Shown piece by piece: positions 6,430-6,484 of a stretch of 6,484 nt of DNA. Every line of letters begins with the position of its first letter. Within the stretch, counting starts at the first letter, position 1. The notes beneath the pieces are model-generated. The model worked only from the letters and a program-made list of their open reading frames with translations, had not been told where the DNA came from and made no database searches. Position numbers and translations under genes: made by a program. The stretch lies in NCBI GenBank assembly GCA_047605865.1, contig JASGFC010000044.1, forward strand, positions 1 to 6,484. Direction: 5' to 3'. The stretch comes from JASGDC01 sp047605865 (GTDB taxonomy: Bacteria; Actinomycetota; Actinomycetes; Actinomycetales; Micrococcaceae).

Positions 6430-6484
6430 GGGTGGCTAACCGGGCTTGAACCGGCGACCCCCTGAACCACAATCAGGTGCTCTA
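6430..6484 (-). tRNA. tRNA-His (GTG), 5' part cut by the window edge
   Basis: The minus strand shows the 3' half of the D arm (TAGAGC). An anticodon arm follows with stem CCTGA/TCAGG and loop TTGTGGT, giving anticodon GTG (complement of 6468-6470), which reads histidine codons. Next come a 5-nt variable loop, a T arm with loop TTCAAGC, and the acceptor strand AGCCACC. The discriminator base is C73 at 6430, the hallmark partner of the extra G-1 of tRNA-His. The next bases are GCT, so the CCA end is not encoded and must be added after transcription. About 18-20 bases of the 5' side, including G-1 and the 5' acceptor strand, lie outside the window. Confidence 0.95.

Noticed and set aside
6278..6472. 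Minus-strand open frame of 64 codons upstream of the LssY_C gene
   Set aside because: It starts inside the tRNA-His gene and runs through the intrinsic terminator, so it cannot be a real gene. It also does not extend the LssY_C frame.
6401..6484. tRNA-His 3' end as an integration (att) site
   Set aside because: I saw no second copy of the tRNA 3' sequence in the window and no integrase or mobility gene. Base composition also looks even across the region.

Overview
The window (roughly 40% G+C by eye) is compact bacterial DNA with four protein genes and the 3' part of a tRNA-His gene at its right edge. All four genes have good Shine-Dalgarno sites and uninterrupted frames, and no intergenic stretch reaches 300 bases. 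The source is most likely a low-GC actinobacterium, perhaps a low-GC member of the Bifidobacteriaceae. The arguments are that the tRNA-His body looks actinobacterial, that it lacks an encoded CCA end, and the style of the GH3 and MFS proteins. This placement is inference. A Lactobacillales host is the main alternative, because free-standing LssY_C proteins and this type of GH3 also occur there.

Left part (70-2430, minus strand): a complete cytoplasmic GH3 beta-glucosidase-type enzyme with a helical C-terminal extension. It is transcribed divergently from a two-gene unit on the plus strand: a 12-helix MFS transporter resembling the sugar-carrying GPH/SLC45-like group (2570-3877) and, 39 nt further on, a metal-dependent amidohydrolase of the YtcJ-like Amidohydro_3 group (3917-5506). 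The 139-nt divergent spacer carries candidate promoters in both directions and several short inverted repeats. One of these places the transporter's Shine-Dalgarno sequence in a hairpin loop directly before the ATG.

The three genes look like one small catabolic module. The transporter would import a glycoside or glycoconjugate, the GH3 enzyme would remove the terminal sugar inside the cell, and the amidohydrolase would attack an amide or related bond in the substrate or aglycone. The pairing of a glycosidase and sugar-type carrier with an amidohydrolase is the most intriguing biological feature here, but the substrate cannot be read from the sequence. No regulator gene lies in the window.

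Right part: a convergent minus-strand gene (5607-6278) encodes a free-standing LssY C-terminal-domain protein with a possible membrane-targeting N-terminus and exactly two cysteines. Upstream of it lie a strong intrinsic terminator (6396-6425) and the tRNA-His gene (6430 to the edge), both on the minus strand. I found no transposase, integrase, CRISPR array, riboswitch or clear sign of horizontal insertion.
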